This document shows positions 1-9,030 of a DNA stretch of 62,018 nt, piece after piece. The position numbers and the translations under genes were made by a program. The notes below the pieces were generated by a model that saw nothing but the letters and a program-made list of their open reading frames with translations, did not search any database and had not been told where the DNA came from. Within the stretch, counting starts at the first letter, position 1. Each line of letters starts with the position of its first letter. Origin of the DNA: Gammaproteobacteria bacterium. GTDB taxonomy: Bacteria > Pseudomonadota > Gammaproteobacteria > JAADGQ01. Where the stretch lies: the NCBI GenBank assembly GCA_015490755.1, contig WFXF01000056.1, positions 1-62,018 of the forward strand, given 5' to 3'.

Positions 1-149
1 CTTGATTCAATTTTTTAAAGAGCCAGGATACAACAGACTTTACCTCCACATCGGTAACAAACCGCCTTATCCCCAAAGAGATGCGCATTCTACACCACAC
101 AACTCTTTCGTCAACTACTTTTTCAACTTTATTTTTATTTTATTTCTAT

Positions 150-602
150 TCAATCCGGGATATCCGCTGCAGCATCTTCCGTATTATGCTCAACCCACCT
201 CTGGCCTTTACTGGTAGACTCCCGCTTCCAAAAAGGCGCTCGCTTTTTCAGATAATTAATAACGAAACGACAAGAATCAAATGCTTCTGCGCGGTGTGCA
301 GACCAGGTTGCAACCAACACTATAGACTCATCAGGTTTAATTTCACCCACCCGATGAACAACCAAGACATCAATTATATCCCAGCGCTCTAGCGCTTCTT
401 CACAAACCTGCTCAATATGCTTTTCTGTCATCCCCGGATAATGATCCAGCCACATTGTCGAAACTTCATGACCATCATTAAAGTCACGCATGGTACCAAC
501 AAAACTAACAACACCACCCGATTGGCCTGATTTCAAGCCCGCTTGATACTTTTGAACCTCTGCATAAGGATCAAAAACAGCATCCGTAACAACAACTTTC
601 AT
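150..602 (-). CDS. moaE: Molybdopterin synthase catalytic subunit MoaE
   Basis: Large subunit of molybdopterin (MPT) synthase. It transfers sulfur from the MoaD thiocarboxylate to cyclic pyranopterin monophosphate in the cytoplasm. The 150-residue length matches the family. Visible motifs are FVGTMRD (34-40), DHYPGMTEK (53-61), HRVGE (83-87) and APFWKRE (122-128). The lysines known to be catalytic in the E. coli enzyme fall at the same numbers here, K119 and K126. It is the last gene of a moaA-moaC-moaD-moaE run on the minus strand and begins one base after the moaD stop codon, so translation is probably coupled. The 149 bases downstream, to the window edge, hold nothing recognisable. Confidence 0.97.
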   Translation of the reverse strand: MKVVVTDAVFDPYAEVQKYQAGLKSGQSGGVVSFVGTMRDFNDGHEVSTMWLDHYPGMTEKHIEQVCEEALERWDIIDVLVVHRVGEIKPDESIVLVATWSAHRAEAFDSCRFVINYLKKRAPFWKRESTSKGQRWVEHNTEDAAADIPD

Positions 603-603
603 A

Positions 604-837
604 CTACCCCCCGGTCACCGGTGGAAAAAAAGCAACTTCATCGCCCTCACTTAAAGAGTGGCTTCCATCGGTGTATTCCATATTCACAGCAATCAAAACT
701 CCATCAGGAATAGGCTCTTCAGCCACCTTTGACCACACATCAGCAACAGTAACAGAGGACCCTTCAATGTCTAAAGATTCCTCAGCCCGTCCGATACGAT
801 CACGCAGACTGGCAAAAAATTTTACTTTAATTTTCAT
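604..837 (-). CDS. moaD: Molybdopterin synthase sulfur carrier subunit MoaD
   Basis: Small ubiquitin-fold subunit of MPT synthase, 77 residues from the chosen start. The C-terminus ends PPVTGG. The terminal Gly-Gly is the site adenylated by MoeB and converted to a thiocarboxylate. A GTG lies six bases further upstream, but it overlaps the Shine-Dalgarno-like GAGGTG. The ATG at 835-837 stands five bases after that GAGGTG and is preferred. Its neighbours are moaC upstream and moaE downstream. A MoeB-like activating enzyme that could act on it is encoded at 3592-4335. Confidence 0.95.
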   Translation of the reverse strand: MKIKVKFFASLRDRIGRAEESLDIEGSSVTVADVWSKVAEEPIPDGVLIAVNMEYTDGSHSLSEGDEVAFFPPVTGG

Positions 838-855
838 ATGCACACCTCATGATCA

Positions 856-1335
856 CTATATTATTTTTTTCCAAACACCCGATTTACCGCCTGACTTGGC
901 CAACAGACCAATACCATTCATCACCATTCCGCGATCAACGGCTTTACACATATCATAGATTGTTAACAGCGCCACCTGAACCGCAGTAATCGCTTCCATT
1001 TCAACACCAGTCTTACCGCTGCATCTTACTGTTGCGACACAATAAACAGAATTGTTATCAGGTTCTGGCGTTAAATCAAGCTCAACAGCGGTAATATTTA
1101 TAGGATGACATAGCGGCACAAGCTCCGACGTCTTCTTTGCGCCCATAATGCCCGCCACCCGCGCAATACCCAGCACATCACCTTTTTTATTTTCACCTTT
1201 CAATATGAACTCAAGAGTTTCAGGCTCCATAATAATGCGCCCATCCGCAGTCGCCTCTCTTACAGTGATATCTTTACCACCCACATCAACCATATGCGCT
1301 TCGCCCGCCGCATTAAAATGTGTCAGTTTTCCCAT
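856..1335 (-). CDS. moaC: Cyclic pyranopterin monophosphate synthase MoaC
   Basis: Second step of molybdenum cofactor synthesis: converts the 3',8-cyclo-GTP made by MoaA into cyclic pyranopterin monophosphate. The protein has 159 residues, the usual length. The motifs LVPLCHP (72-78), GVEMEA (110-115) and TIYDMCKA (125-132) are present. H77, E114, D128 and K131 coincide with the active-site residues of E. coli MoaC. It lies between moaA and moaD, with 63 bases to moaA. Confidence 0.97.
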   Translation of the reverse strand: MGKLTHFNAAGEAHMVDVGGKDITVREATADGRIIMEPETLEFILKGENKKGDVLGIARVAGIMGAKKTSELVPLCHPINITAVELDLTPEPDNNSVYCVATVRCSGKTGVEMEAITAVQVALLTIYDMCKAVDRGMVMNGIGLLAKSGGKSGVWKKII

Positions 1336-1398
1336 AAAAAATTCCCATTAACAACAAACCTACTTAACAAAACACATCAAACACAGAGCTACCTGCGT

Positions 1399-2481
1399 TT
1401 AACCACCAATTTGAGTCATACTTGTTCTTGGCTGACGCAAACCATCCAGATTAACTATTTTTTGATCTGACAGTTTTTTTGCCTCAAAACCATCTTTTGC
1501 TTTTTCATCATACGCCTGCCGAAACAGTGTAACAATTTGATCATCACTACACCCCTTTCTGATCAACCCTCGAAGATTATAGTCTTTACTTGAGTACAAA
1601 CAGTTACGAACCGCACCATCAGCCGTCAAACGAATACGCGAACAGTTACCACAAAGATCGCGAGAAAACGCAGGGATTACCGCAATCTTTCCTGCATACC
1701 CTGGAGCCTTAAAAATATAGTGCTCAGTACGTGTTCCTGATGCGACATCCAATCCCGGATAAATAGCTTTAATTTGATCCACAATATTATTAGCGCTGGC
1801 AAAATGATCACCACTCTCCCAAATCTGCTCTGCATCAAATGGCATAAACTCAATAAAACGCACAGTAACAGGAAGGTCTTTAGTCAACTCTGTAAATGCA
1901 ACAAGTTCATCCTCATTAAAACCACGCATAAGAACAACATTCACTTTCACCCTGGGAAACCCTAATTTTACAGCCAGATTTATACTCTCAAGAACCTCTT
2001 CGATTCCATCGCGCCGTGTAATTTCCTTAAACTTTCCGGGGTCAAGCGTATCCAGACTGATATTGACTCCCATCAAACCAGCATCAAGCAAATCTTTTGC
2101 CAAACGAGGAAACAGCAGACCATTCGTAGTCAAATGTACGCCTTTGATGCCTGGCGTATTATTTGCCCCCTTGACAAGATCCAGAATATCCTTCCTCATC
2201 AAAGGCTCACCACCCGTATATCGGATTTTTTTAACGCCCAAACGAGCCAGCACACCAATTGCGCGCAACAACTCGTCAGTATCAAGAATCATGTTTTTAT
2301 CTGCAAACTCCACACCCTCTTCAGGCATACAGTACGTACAACGCAGATTGCATTTTTCAATGATCGCAATACGCACATAGTCAAATACCCGCCCAAAACG
2401 ATCCTGCAACGGAGGAATACACTGATCAACTTTTTCTAGCTGAGCACTACAATTATTACTCTCTAAATCATCATTTCCCAC
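1399..2481 (-). CDS. moaA: GTP 3',8-cyclase MoaA (radical SAM)
   Basis: First enzyme of molybdenum cofactor synthesis; rearranges GTP to 3',8-cyclo-GTP. Two iron-sulfur sites can be read. The N-terminal radical SAM motif CNLRCTYC has C44, C48 and C51. The C-terminal set is C277, C280 and C294 (CGNC then RNC). GGEP (90-93) is the SAM-binding motif. The protein ends in Gly-Gly, as functional MoaA does. The start is GTG, nine bases after a GAAAGG. It is first in the moa operon and divergent from the kelch gene at 2652. The 170-base divergent gap is short and no Moco riboswitch fold was recognised in it. Confidence 0.97.
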   Translation of the reverse strand: MGNDDLESNNCSAQLEKVDQCIPPLQDRFGRVFDYVRIAIIEKCNLRCTYCMPEEGVEFADKNMILDTDELLRAIGVLARLGVKKIRYTGGEPLMRKDILDLVKGANNTPGIKGVHLTTNGLLFPRLAKDLLDAGLMGVNISLDTLDPGKFKEITRRDGIEEVLESINLAVKLGFPRVKVNVVLMRGFNEDELVAFTELTKDLPVTVRFIEFMPFDAEQIWESGDHFASANNIVDQIKAIYPGLDVASGTRTEHYIFKAPGYAGKIAVIPAFSRDLCGNCSRIRLTADGAVRNCLYSSKDYNLRGLIRKGCSDDQIVTLFRQAYDEKAKDGFEAKKLSDQKIVNLDGLRQPRTSMTQIGG

Positions 2482-2651
2482 TGATAAAAACCTTTCTACA
2501 TCGTTTTAGCCTACTCGAAATAGTGTAGAATCTTACAGCGCGCCAAAACAATTTACTACTGTAGATTTATAACTCGAAATAAAAACCACCTGGCCCAACA
2601 CTTACAATATAAGCACTTAACATACAACAAACATCAAGAGATCATTAAAAA

Positions 2652-3578
2652 ATGAAAAAACAACCCCGCCTCTGGGCAAAAAAACAACCTATGGCAATCG
2701 CTCGATCTCACTGCCCGATTGCATCATACAAAGAGAAAATCTACCTCTTCGGCGGTGGCGGCCCAGATTTCAAAAGCCTTAACTCTGTTACCGCCTATAA
2801 CGCAGACAACGAAACCTGGGAAAAGTGCACAAAGATGCCAACACTCCGCTCAGGAGCGACTGCCATCACAAAAAACAATAAAATTTACGTGATGGGCGGC
2901 GGCTTCAAACAGGCCGATGGAAACTTCAAATTTCTTAAAACTGTCGAAATTTATCACCCAGAGTCCGATACATGGGAGACAGGCCCAGACTTATTGAGGC
3001 CACATGACTACCCTGCTACCGCCATACTCGGAAATTACATTTATGTCTTGGGAGGCCATCATCCCGATGCAACTCGTGGCGGCCCAAAAACTGATCCTGG
3101 TTTTAATTTTTGTGAACGACTCAACCTCGAGACCAACACATGGGAAGAGATCGCCCCACTACCCACAGCACGATTTGCTCTTGCAGCAGTCACCTGCGAT
3201 GAAAAAATTCACGCAATGGGAGGCGTTGCATTCACCAAAGAAGGCTTCAACAATTTCACCTGCATTGAAACATTTGACCCGACAAACAACTCCTGGCAAA
3301 CAGACCCATCACTCGAACTTCCATGGCCCGCTGCAGGCCACGGTGCCGCAGCACTTGGCGACAACATCTATGTATTCGGCGGATACAGTAATGATAATAT
3401 TGGTGACCACGGAGCTGCTTACAACATAAAAACAAAAGTCTGGCAACAGCTCCCACCAATGCCAACACCTCGTGCAGCCATGGGAGTCACCACAATAGAT
3501 AGCACTATCTATATTATGGGGGGCTGGGCTGATGATGGCCGCACACCTATCTCTGACATTGCTGTATTGGAAGTATAG
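2652..3578 (+). CDS. Kelch-repeat six-bladed beta-propeller protein, function unknown
   Basis: A 308-residue protein with six kelch-type repeats. Each is marked by an I-Y-x-x-GG strand (IYLFGGGG, IYVMGGG, IYVLGGH, IHAMGGV, IYVFGGY, IYIMGGW) and a downstream tryptophan strand (TW, SW or VW) about 45-50 residues apart, which predicts one closed propeller. There is no signal peptide or membrane segment, so it should be cytoplasmic, unlike NanM-type periplasmic kelch proteins. It is 13 bases upstream of a MoeB-like gene in the same direction and divergent from moaA. A link to molybdenum cofactor use is possible but only positional. Catalytic residues cannot be named. The propeller fold is well supported; the function is unknown. 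Confidence 0.85.
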   Translation: MKKQPRLWAKKQPMAIARSHCPIASYKEKIYLFGGGGPDFKSLNSVTAYNADNETWEKCTKMPTLRSGATAITKNNKIYVMGGGFKQADGNFKFLKTVEIYHPESDTWETGPDLLRPHDYPATAILGNYIYVLGGHHPDATRGGPKTDPGFNFCERLNLETNTWEEIAPLPTARFALAAVTCDEKIHAMGGVAFTKEGFNNFTCIETFDPTNNSWQTDPSLELPWPAAGHGAAALGDNIYVFGGYSNDNIGDHGAAYNIKTKVWQQLPPMPTPRAAMGVTTIDSTIYIMGGWADDGRTPISDIAVLEV

Positions 3579-3591
3579 ATATTTTAGTTAA

Positions 3592-4335
3592 ATGGATGAT
3601 TTAACACTACAGCGCTACAGTCGCCACCTGCTACTCCCACAAATCGATCTTGCGGGACAAAAAAAACTGGGGTGCTCTCGAGCCCTTGTCATAGGGCTTG
3701 GCGGACTCGGCTCACCCGTCGCGCTCTACCTGGCAAGCAGCGGCGTTGGGCATCTTGTCATCTGTGATACTGACCACGTTGAACTTAGCAACCTGCAACG
3801 CCAAATCATCCATACCACCAAAACCATAGGCCAACAAAAGACCAAATCCGCACAAAACATGCTTCAAGCACTCAACCCGCACACCCAAATAACCACTATC
3901 AGCGAACGGCTCAACGGCAACAACTTGCACACTCAGATTGCAGAGGCTGACATTGTCATTGATGCCAGTGATAATTTTAAAACCCGCTTCGAAATCAATA
4001 AAGCCTGCATCACAAACAGAACCCCCCTTATCTCTGGAGCAGTCATCCAGATGACTGGACAAGTGACCGTCTTCGATAGCCGCAAAAAAAGCAGCCCGTG
4101 CTACCAATGCCTCTACCCTGACAATGACACCGAACCAACAAACAATTGCAACGCAAATGGTGTGTTCGCACCCACAACAGGCATTATCGGCAGCATCCAG
4201 GCAGCTGAAACCATCAAAACACTCCTTGGCATTGGCAACAATTTATGTGGCCGACTCCTGCTTATTGATGCGCTTAACATGTCCATGCGCACAATAAAAC
4301 TCAAGAAAGACCCCAACTGCTCCGTATGCTTCTAA
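3592..4335 (+). CDS. moeB: MoeB/ThiF-family adenylyltransferase (probable MoaD activator)
   Basis: E1-like enzyme of the HesA/MoeB/ThiF family, 247 residues (E. coli MoeB has 249). The ATP loop is GLGGLGSP (35-42). R11, R70 and K83 are conserved, and D127 lies in VIDASDNF. Four zinc cysteines are C170, C173 (CYQC) and C243, C246 (CSVC). There is no C-terminal rhodanese domain. The family adenylates the C-terminal glycine of a MoaD- or ThiS-type carrier. Proximity to the moa operon favours MoaD, but some bacteria use one such enzyme for both carriers. It probably forms an operon with the kelch gene, with a 13-base gap. Confidence 0.85.
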   Translation: MDDLTLQRYSRHLLLPQIDLAGQKKLGCSRALVIGLGGLGSPVALYLASSGVGHLVICDTDHVELSNLQRQIIHTTKTIGQQKTKSAQNMLQALNPHTQITTISERLNGNNLHTQIAEADIVIDASDNFKTRFEINKACITNRTPLISGAVIQMTGQVTVFDSRKKSSPCYQCLYPDNDTEPTNNCNANGVFAPTTGIIGSIQAAETIKTLLGIGNNLCGRLLLIDALNMSMRTIKLKKDPNCSVCF

Positions 4336-4367
4336 ACAAACACAAATTTAAAAACAAAAAATTACTT

Positions 4368-4396
4368 TTGCTTTTATCGTCGGCTGCCTATAGAAT
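4368..4396 (+). promoter_or_regulatory. Predicted sigma-70 promoter of rpsU
   Basis: A -35 like TTGCTT (4368-4373) and a -10 like TAGAAT (4391-4396) are separated by exactly 17 bases. They lie in the gap between the moeB-like gene and rpsU. The start codon follows about 60 bases later, after AAGGGG. Read by eye. Confidence 0.5.
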
Positions 4397-4454
4397 TTCG
4401 CGGTTTTCGACTTAACAATTGAATCAATCACTGAATAACAAGGGGATATAATTA

Positions 4455-4670
4455 ATGCCATCTGTGCGCTTAAAAGAACACGAACCATTTGAAGTTGCGC
4501 TGCGCCGCTTTAAACGCACCTGTGAAAAAGCAGGCACCTTATCTGAAGTTCGTCGTCGTGAATATTATGAAAAACCAACTTCTGTACGTAAACGTAAAGC
4601 CGCTGCGGCCGTTAAACGCCAAATGAAAAAAGTTGCTCGTGTTCAGCGTAAACATGTCCGTTTGTACTAA
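4455..4670 (+). CDS. rpsU: 30S ribosomal protein S21
   Basis: Small-subunit ribosomal protein S21, 71 residues, full length. It has the strongly basic C-terminal half ([14 protein letters not shown] region) typical of the family, which binds near the 16S 3' end and helps mRNA docking. It is first gene of the macromolecular synthesis block rpsU-yqeY-dnaG-rpoD. A clear Shine-Dalgarno AAGGGG precedes the ATG. Confidence 0.98.
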   Translation: MPSVRLKEHEPFEVALRRFKRTCEKAGTLSEVRRREYYEKPTSVRKRKAAAAVKRQMKKVARVQRKHVRLY

Positions 4671-4746
4671 TTTATTCTAAATCTGGCTTAGAGCCACAGG
4701 CAGCCAAAAATATATTTCTGACTGCCTAAACAAAATTCGATTAAAT

Positions 4747-5187
4747 ATGAAAAAGCGTATTTTAGATGATATAAAAACAGCCATGCGCGCCAAAGATAAA
4801 GGCCGCCTTGGGGTGTTACGCCTGATTTCATCCGCAATCAAACAGCGTGAAGTTGACGAACGCATCGAGCTTGATGACACCCAAGTGATCACTGTACTGG
4901 AAAAAATGATCAAGCAACGACGCGACTCAATCGAGCAATTCACTGCGGCAAACCGACAGGAGTTAGCCGACATAGAGAAAAAAGAGCTCGAGATCATCCA
5001 GACTTACATGCCTAAGCAATTGAGTGATGAAGAAATTTCCGCTCTGATTGATGAGGCTATTGCCAGCTCCGGTGCAACTTCTGCCAAGGAAATGGGAAAA
5101 GTAATTGGAATTTTACGTCCAAAGTTACTCGGCAAAGCAGATATGGGCAGCGTTAGCAGCAAGATAAAACAAAAACTACAAGACTAA
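4747..5187 (+). CDS. yqeY: GatB/YqeY domain protein
   Basis: A 146-residue YqeY-family protein. It is mainly helical and resembles the tRNA-binding tail of the GatB amidotransferase subunit. It starts KKRILDDIKTAMRAKDK and has the family's LGVLRLI and YMPKQLS segments. Its role is not firmly established; an involvement in tRNA-dependent amidation has been proposed from homology. It sits between rpsU and dnaG, the usual place in many gammaproteobacteria, with 16 bases to dnaG. No convincing Shine-Dalgarno precedes the ATG. Confidence 0.92.
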   Translation: MKKRILDDIKTAMRAKDKGRLGVLRLISSAIKQREVDERIELDDTQVITVLEKMIKQRRDSIEQFTAANRQELADIEKKELEIIQTYMPKQLSDEEISALIDEAIASSGATSAKEMGKVIGILRPKLLGKADMGSVSSKIKQKLQD

Positions 5188-5203
5188 GGAAATACTCACC
5201 TGC

Positions 5204-6964
5204 ATGAGTGGCAGGATCCCACAATCATTCATTGATGACTTGGTCAACCGTACTGATATCGTTGATATCGTCAATGCACGCGTCACATTGCGCAAAACAG
5301 GCCGTGAATTTTCGGCTTGCTGCCCATTCCACAATGAAAAAACACCTTCGTTTACTGTCAGTAGAGAGAAGCAGTTTTATCACTGCTTTGGTTGCGGCGC
5401 ACATGGCACCGCAATCAGTTTTCTCATGGAATACAATCACATGACTTTTGTCGATGCAATTGAAGAGCTTGCATCAAATCTTGGACTAGAAGTTCCTCAC
5501 GAAAACTACCATGATCCCAAAAAAGCATCTAATGACGATCTTTACGCATTACTAAAGCAAGCCAGCACTGATTATCAAGAGCAGCTACGCAACCACTCAA
5601 ATTCAGCACAAGCCATTGAATATCTAAAAAACAGAGGTATTTCTGGAAAAACAGCCAAAGAGTTTTCGATCGGCTATGCTCCACCGGACTGGGATCACTT
5701 ACGGCAACGACTCGGCCAAGGGGACCACAAACAAAAGCAACTTACCCTTTCAGGCATGTTAATAGAAAATGAGGATGGAAAACGGTATGACCGCTTTCGT
5801 AACCGTATCATGTTTCCAATCAGGGATCGCCGTGGGCGCACCATTGGTTTTGGTGGCCGCGCTTTAGGTGATGGTAAACCAAAATACCTTAACTCACCTG
5901 AAACCCCACTTTTCCACAAAGGCAAAGAACTTTATGGCCTTTTTGAAGCGCAACAAGCTCTGCGCAAAATTACCCGACTTCTCGTTGTCGAAGGCTATAT
6001 GGATGTAACCTCCTTGGCGGAGCACGGCATTCGTTATGCCGTTGCAACACTAGGAACCGCCACCACCCATGAACATTTGTCACTGCTATTTCGTACAACC
6101 GATAAAATTATTTTTTGCTTTGACGGTGACCGTGCCGGTCGAGAAGCGGCCTGGAAAGCACTGCAAGTTGCTTTACCTACGATCCATGAAGGAAAGCAAA
6201 TTAATTTTATGTTTTTACCTGATGGCGAAGATCCCGATTCACTCGTGCAAAAAGAAGGCCGTGAACAATTTGAAAGCCGTATCAACCAGGCCCAACCGCT
6301 ATCTGAATTTATTTTTGACCGCTTAAGCCAGGATGTAGATACTTCCACAATTGATGGACGTGCCCGCCTGACCGAACTAACCCGAAACATACTCTCTCAA
6401 CTTCCTGGCGGCGTGTTCAAACACATGCTCACCGAACGATTAGCGAAAATTATCGACATTGACTCTAAGCGGCTGACTGCATTCATCACCCCATACGAGC
6501 ACACCAAACACACCAAATATAACCGTAAAAGCAAAAAGCAACTTACTCCTGTGAGCTTTATGATTGCATTGTTACTACAACAGCCCAAGCTTTCAGTATT
6601 AGCGCATGATTTTGAAACAAGCCCTGACATGGAAGTTCCAGGGCTCCATCTACTCATGGAACTACTTGAATTATTAAGAAAGAACCCCAACTTACAAACA
6701 GGCGCCTTGCTAGAGCATTGGCGGGATCAAGAGGCAAGTCGCCACCTTTTCAAGCTCGCGAAATGGCAATTTCCTCTCGCAAAAGAGCATATGGAAAGCG
6801 AATTCCAAGGCGCACTAAAACAACTAAAAACCAAGTTAAACGAACAAATGACAGAGCAATTACTGAAAAAAGAGCGAGAGACAGGTCTTAATGATACAGA
6901 AAAAGTACAATTACGCCATTTACTTACACGAGGAACTTCCGTTGACAACGACCATCCAACATAG
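5204..6964 (+). CDS. dnaG: DNA primase
   Basis: Synthesises RNA primers for replication. The protein has 586 residues. The N-terminal CHC2 zinc finger has C40, H43, C61 and C64, at the same numbers as in E. coli. The Toprim core carries VVEGYMD (glutamate) and FDGDRAG (metal-binding aspartates). A C-terminal helical region for DnaB binding follows from about residue 430. It lies 16 bases after yqeY and upstream of rpoD, whose own promoter is in the following gap. Confidence 0.98.
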   Translation: MSGRIPQSFIDDLVNRTDIVDIVNARVTLRKTGREFSACCPFHNEKTPSFTVSREKQFYHCFGCGAHGTAISFLMEYNHMTFVDAIEELASNLGLEVPHENYHDPKKASNDDLYALLKQASTDYQEQLRNHSNSAQAIEYLKNRGISGKTAKEFSIGYAPPDWDHLRQRLGQGDHKQKQLTLSGMLIENEDGKRYDRFRNRIMFPIRDRRGRTIGFGGRALGDGKPKYLNSPETPLFHKGKELYGLFEAQQALRKITRLLVVEGYMDVTSLAEHGIRYAVATLGTATTHEHLSLLFRTTDKIIFCFDGDRAGREAAWKALQVALPTIHEGKQINFMFLPDGEDPDSLVQKEGREQFESRINQAQPLSEFIFDRLSQDVDTSTIDGRARLTELTRNILSQLPGGVFKHMLTERLAKIIDIDSKRLTAFITPYEHTKHTKYNRKSKKQLTPVSFMIALLLQQPKLSVLAHDFETSPDMEVPGLHLLMELLELLRKNPNLQTGALLEHWRDQEASRHLFKLAKWQFPLAKEHMESEFQGALKQLKTKLNEQMTEQLLKKERETGLNDTEKVQLRHLLTRGTSVDNDHPT

Positions 6965-7000
6965 GCCAAACAAGAATTAATTATCATAAATAAAATGGAT

Positions 7001-7030
7001 TTCACAGAAATCACTATTTTATTATATAAT
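7001..7030 (+). promoter_or_regulatory. Predicted sigma-70 promoter of rpoD
   Basis: TTCACA (7001-7006; five of six bases match the -35 consensus) and a perfect TATAAT (7025-7030), separated by 18 bases, stand between dnaG and rpoD. The rpoD start lies 52 bases downstream of the -10. It would let the sigma factor be made independently of the upstream genes. Confidence 0.55.
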
Positions 7031-7082
7031 GCGCGGTTTCACTTTCTTTAGCACCTAACATTGTAAAGTTGCAAAATCCATT

Positions 7083-8876
7083 ATGAACCAACAAGAGTCT
7101 CGTCTTAAGCTTCTTATTGCCAAAGGAAAAGAGCAAGGTTATTTAACCTATCGTGAGGTCAATGACCATTTGCCAAACGATATCGTTGACCCTGATCAGA
7201 TCGAAAGCATTGTCAATATGATCAATGACATGGGTATTACCGTGCATGATACAGCACCAGACATGGACTCCCTGTTTATGCAAAATTCATCTACAGATGA
7301 AGATGCAGCAGAAGAGGCAGCAGCGGCATTAGCAAGTGTTAATAGTGAATTTGGCCGAACCACAGATCCGGTACGCATGTACATGCGCGAGATGGGCACT
7401 GTAGAGTTATTAACCCGTCAGGGCGAAATCGAAATCGCCAAACGTATCGAAAGCGGTATCAAGCAAATGATTGCTGCATTTGCCACTCGCCCCGATATTA
7501 TCGCCCAGTTTTTTGCACAATATGAAAAAGTTGAAGCTGGTGAAGGGCGACTGGAGGATCTTATCACCGATTTCATAGACCCAAATGCAGCAGAAGACGA
7601 AATTATCCTGACAGCGGCACAGCAGGCCGCACTCGCCGAAGAAAAAGGCGATAATGAAGAGGAACCAGGCCTTGACCCTGAAGAAGTAAGAGCACACCTT
7701 GCTAAACTGAAAACTCTGCACAACAAAGCGGTAACGGCTCTTAAAGAGCATGGTTTTGATCATGAAAAATCCATAGCTGCACGTGCAGCTATGGCAGATA
7801 GTTTTTTACGACTTAAAAGGACCCCCAAATCAAATGATGTGCTGGTCACGTACATGCGCAATAACATTGCCAGCATTCGTGAACAAGAGCGCACCATTAT
7901 GAAATTGTGTGTTGCGCAGTCAAAAATGCCACGCAAAATATTCATCAGCACCTTCCAGAAAAGAGAGTCCGACCCAACCTGGATTGATGAGCATATTCAG
8001 TCTGGCGAACCCTATGCTGCTGCACTCAAAGCAAGACAAGTTGAGATCCGTCGTGCTCAAAAAAGAATTGATGAAATTGAGAAAACGGCACTACTGCCCA
8101 TCAGCGTGCTCAAAGAGATCAACCGAAAACTCTCAATCGGTGAAGCCAAAGCTCGCCGTGCAAAAAAAGAGATGGTTGAAGCTAATTTACGCTTGGTGAT
8201 CTCTATTGCAAAAAAATATACGAATCGTGGCCTGCAATTTCTTGACCTTATTCAAGAAGGCAATATTGGCCTGATGAAAGCTGTTGATAAATTTGAATAT
8301 CGCCGTGGCTACAAATTTTCTACTTATGCCACCTGGTGGATTCGCCAGGCCATTACACGTTCAATTGCTGATCAGGCACGCACCATCCGTATTCCGGTTC
8401 ACATGATTGAAACCATTAACAAACTCAATCGTATTTCGCGCCAAATGTTGCAGGAAATGGGGCGAGAAGCCACTCCGGAAGAGCTTGCTGAACGCATGGA
8501 GATGCCTGAAGATAAAGTGCGTAAAGTCCTGAAAATTGCCAAAGAACCTATTTCAATGGAAACCCCTATTGGCGATGATGAAGACTCAAACCTTGGCGAC
8601 TTCATTGAAGACTTAAATACCATGCAACCTTCTGCCTCTGCCACTGTGCAAGGCTTGGGCGAAGCCACACAGAATGTGCTCGAAAGCCTGACCGCTAGAG
8701 AAGCCAAAGTCCTGAGTATGCGCTTTGGCATCGATATGAATACAGATCACACACTGGAAGAGGTCGGCAAACAGTTCGATGTAACCCGTGAACGCATCCG
8801 TCAAATTGAAGCCAAAGCACTGCGTAAACTACGCCACCCAAGTCGATCAGATCGTTTACGCAGCTTTCTTGACTAA
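7083..8876 (+). CDS. rpoD: RNA polymerase primary sigma factor RpoD (sigma-70)
   Basis: Housekeeping sigma factor, 597 residues. In order: region 1.1 (about 5-80), region 1.2 ([11 protein letters not shown], from about 98), a long acidic non-conserved insert (about 130-360), region 2 ([14 protein letters not shown], then [17 protein letters not shown], which binds and melts the -10 element), region 3, and region 4 with the -35-binding helix [17 protein letters not shown] and the end SDRLRSFLD. The insert marks it as a group 1 sigma of the E. coli RpoD type. Inside the insert the DNA contains a perfect 24-bp palindrome (7771-7794), reported separately. Confidence 0.99.
   Translation: MNQQESRLKLLIAKGKEQGYLTYREVNDHLPNDIVDPDQIESIVNMINDMGITVHDTAPDMDSLFMQNSSTDEDAAEEAAAALASVNSEFGRTTDPVRMYMREMGTVELLTRQGEIEIAKRIESGIKQMIAAFATRPDIIAQFFAQYEKVEAGEGRLEDLITDFIDPNAAEDEIILTAAQQAALAEEKGDNEEEPGLDPEEVRAHLAKLKTLHNKAVTALKEHGFDHEKSIAARAAMADSFLRLKRTPKSNDVLVTYMRNNIASIREQERTIMKLCVAQSKMPRKIFISTFQKRESDPTWIDEHIQSGEPYAAALKARQVEIRRAQKRIDEIEKTALLPISVLKEINRKLSIGEAKARRAKKEMVEANLRLVISIAKKYTNRGLQFLDLIQEGNIGLMKAVDKFEYRRGYKFSTYATWWIRQAITRSIADQARTIRIPVHMIETINKLNRISRQMLQEMGREATPEELAERMEMPEDKVRKVLKIAKEPISMETPIGDDEDSNLGDFIEDLNTMQPSASATVQGLGEATQNVLESLTAREAKVLSMRFGIDMNTDHTLEEVGKQFDVTRERIRQIEAKALRKLRHPSRSDRLRSFLD
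7771..7794. repeat. Perfect 24-bp palindrome inside rpoD
   Basis: Half-site CCATAGCTGCAC is followed at once by its exact reverse complement. It encodes part of [10 protein letters not shown] in the non-conserved region of the sigma factor. Seen directly in the sequence; any function is unknown. Confidence 0.95.
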
Positions 8877-8885
8877 AAACAGGTG

Positions 8886-8927
8886 ACGGAAGATATAAGC
8901 AGCGGTTATACTTCCGTCTGCCTTTTT
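8886..8927 (+). terminator. Intrinsic terminator after rpoD
   Basis: The stem ACGGAAG (8886-8892) pairs with CTTCCGT (8911-8917), extended inside by TATAA/TTATA. A five-T run (8923-8927) follows. It lies nine bases after the rpoD stop and ends only two bases before the tRNA gene, so it may also mark a processing point. Confidence 0.75.
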
Positions 8928-8929
8928 CA

Positions 8930-9006
8930 GGGCCTGTAGCTCAGTTGGTTAGAGCAGTGGACTCATAATCCATTGGTCGAAGGTTCGAGTCCTTCCAGGC
9001 CCACCA
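8930..9006 (+). tRNA. tRNA-Ile(CAT), predicted lysidine-modified tRNA-Ile2
   Basis: A 77-base cloverleaf with encoded CCA. The acceptor stem is GGGCCTG/CAGGCCC, the D stem GCTC/GAGC, the anticodon stem GTGGA/TCCAT with loop CTCATAA, and the T stem GAAGG/CCTTC with loop TTCGAGT. The anticodon is CAT. C4-G69 and C5-G68 in the acceptor stem, and the position next to rpoD (as for E. coli ileX), favour the isoleucine tRNA whose wobble base is changed to lysidine by TilS. An elongator tRNA-Met is the alternative. Confidence 0.9.
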
Positions 9007-9030
9007 TTTACTATTCAGAGACTGTCTTAA

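Noticed and set aside
1-392. Plus-strand open frames at the left edge
   Set aside because: They overlap moaE on the opposite strand or the short gap beyond it, and have no ribosome binding site or family resemblance.
2482-2651. Molybdenum cofactor riboswitch upstream of moaA
   Set aside because: The shared divergent gap is only 170 bases and no matching conserved helices were seen.
8930-9006. Elongator tRNA-Met
   Set aside because: C4-G69 and C5-G68 in the acceptor stem and the rpoD-adjacent location fit the lysidine-type tRNA-Ile2 better, though a tRNA classifier should confirm.
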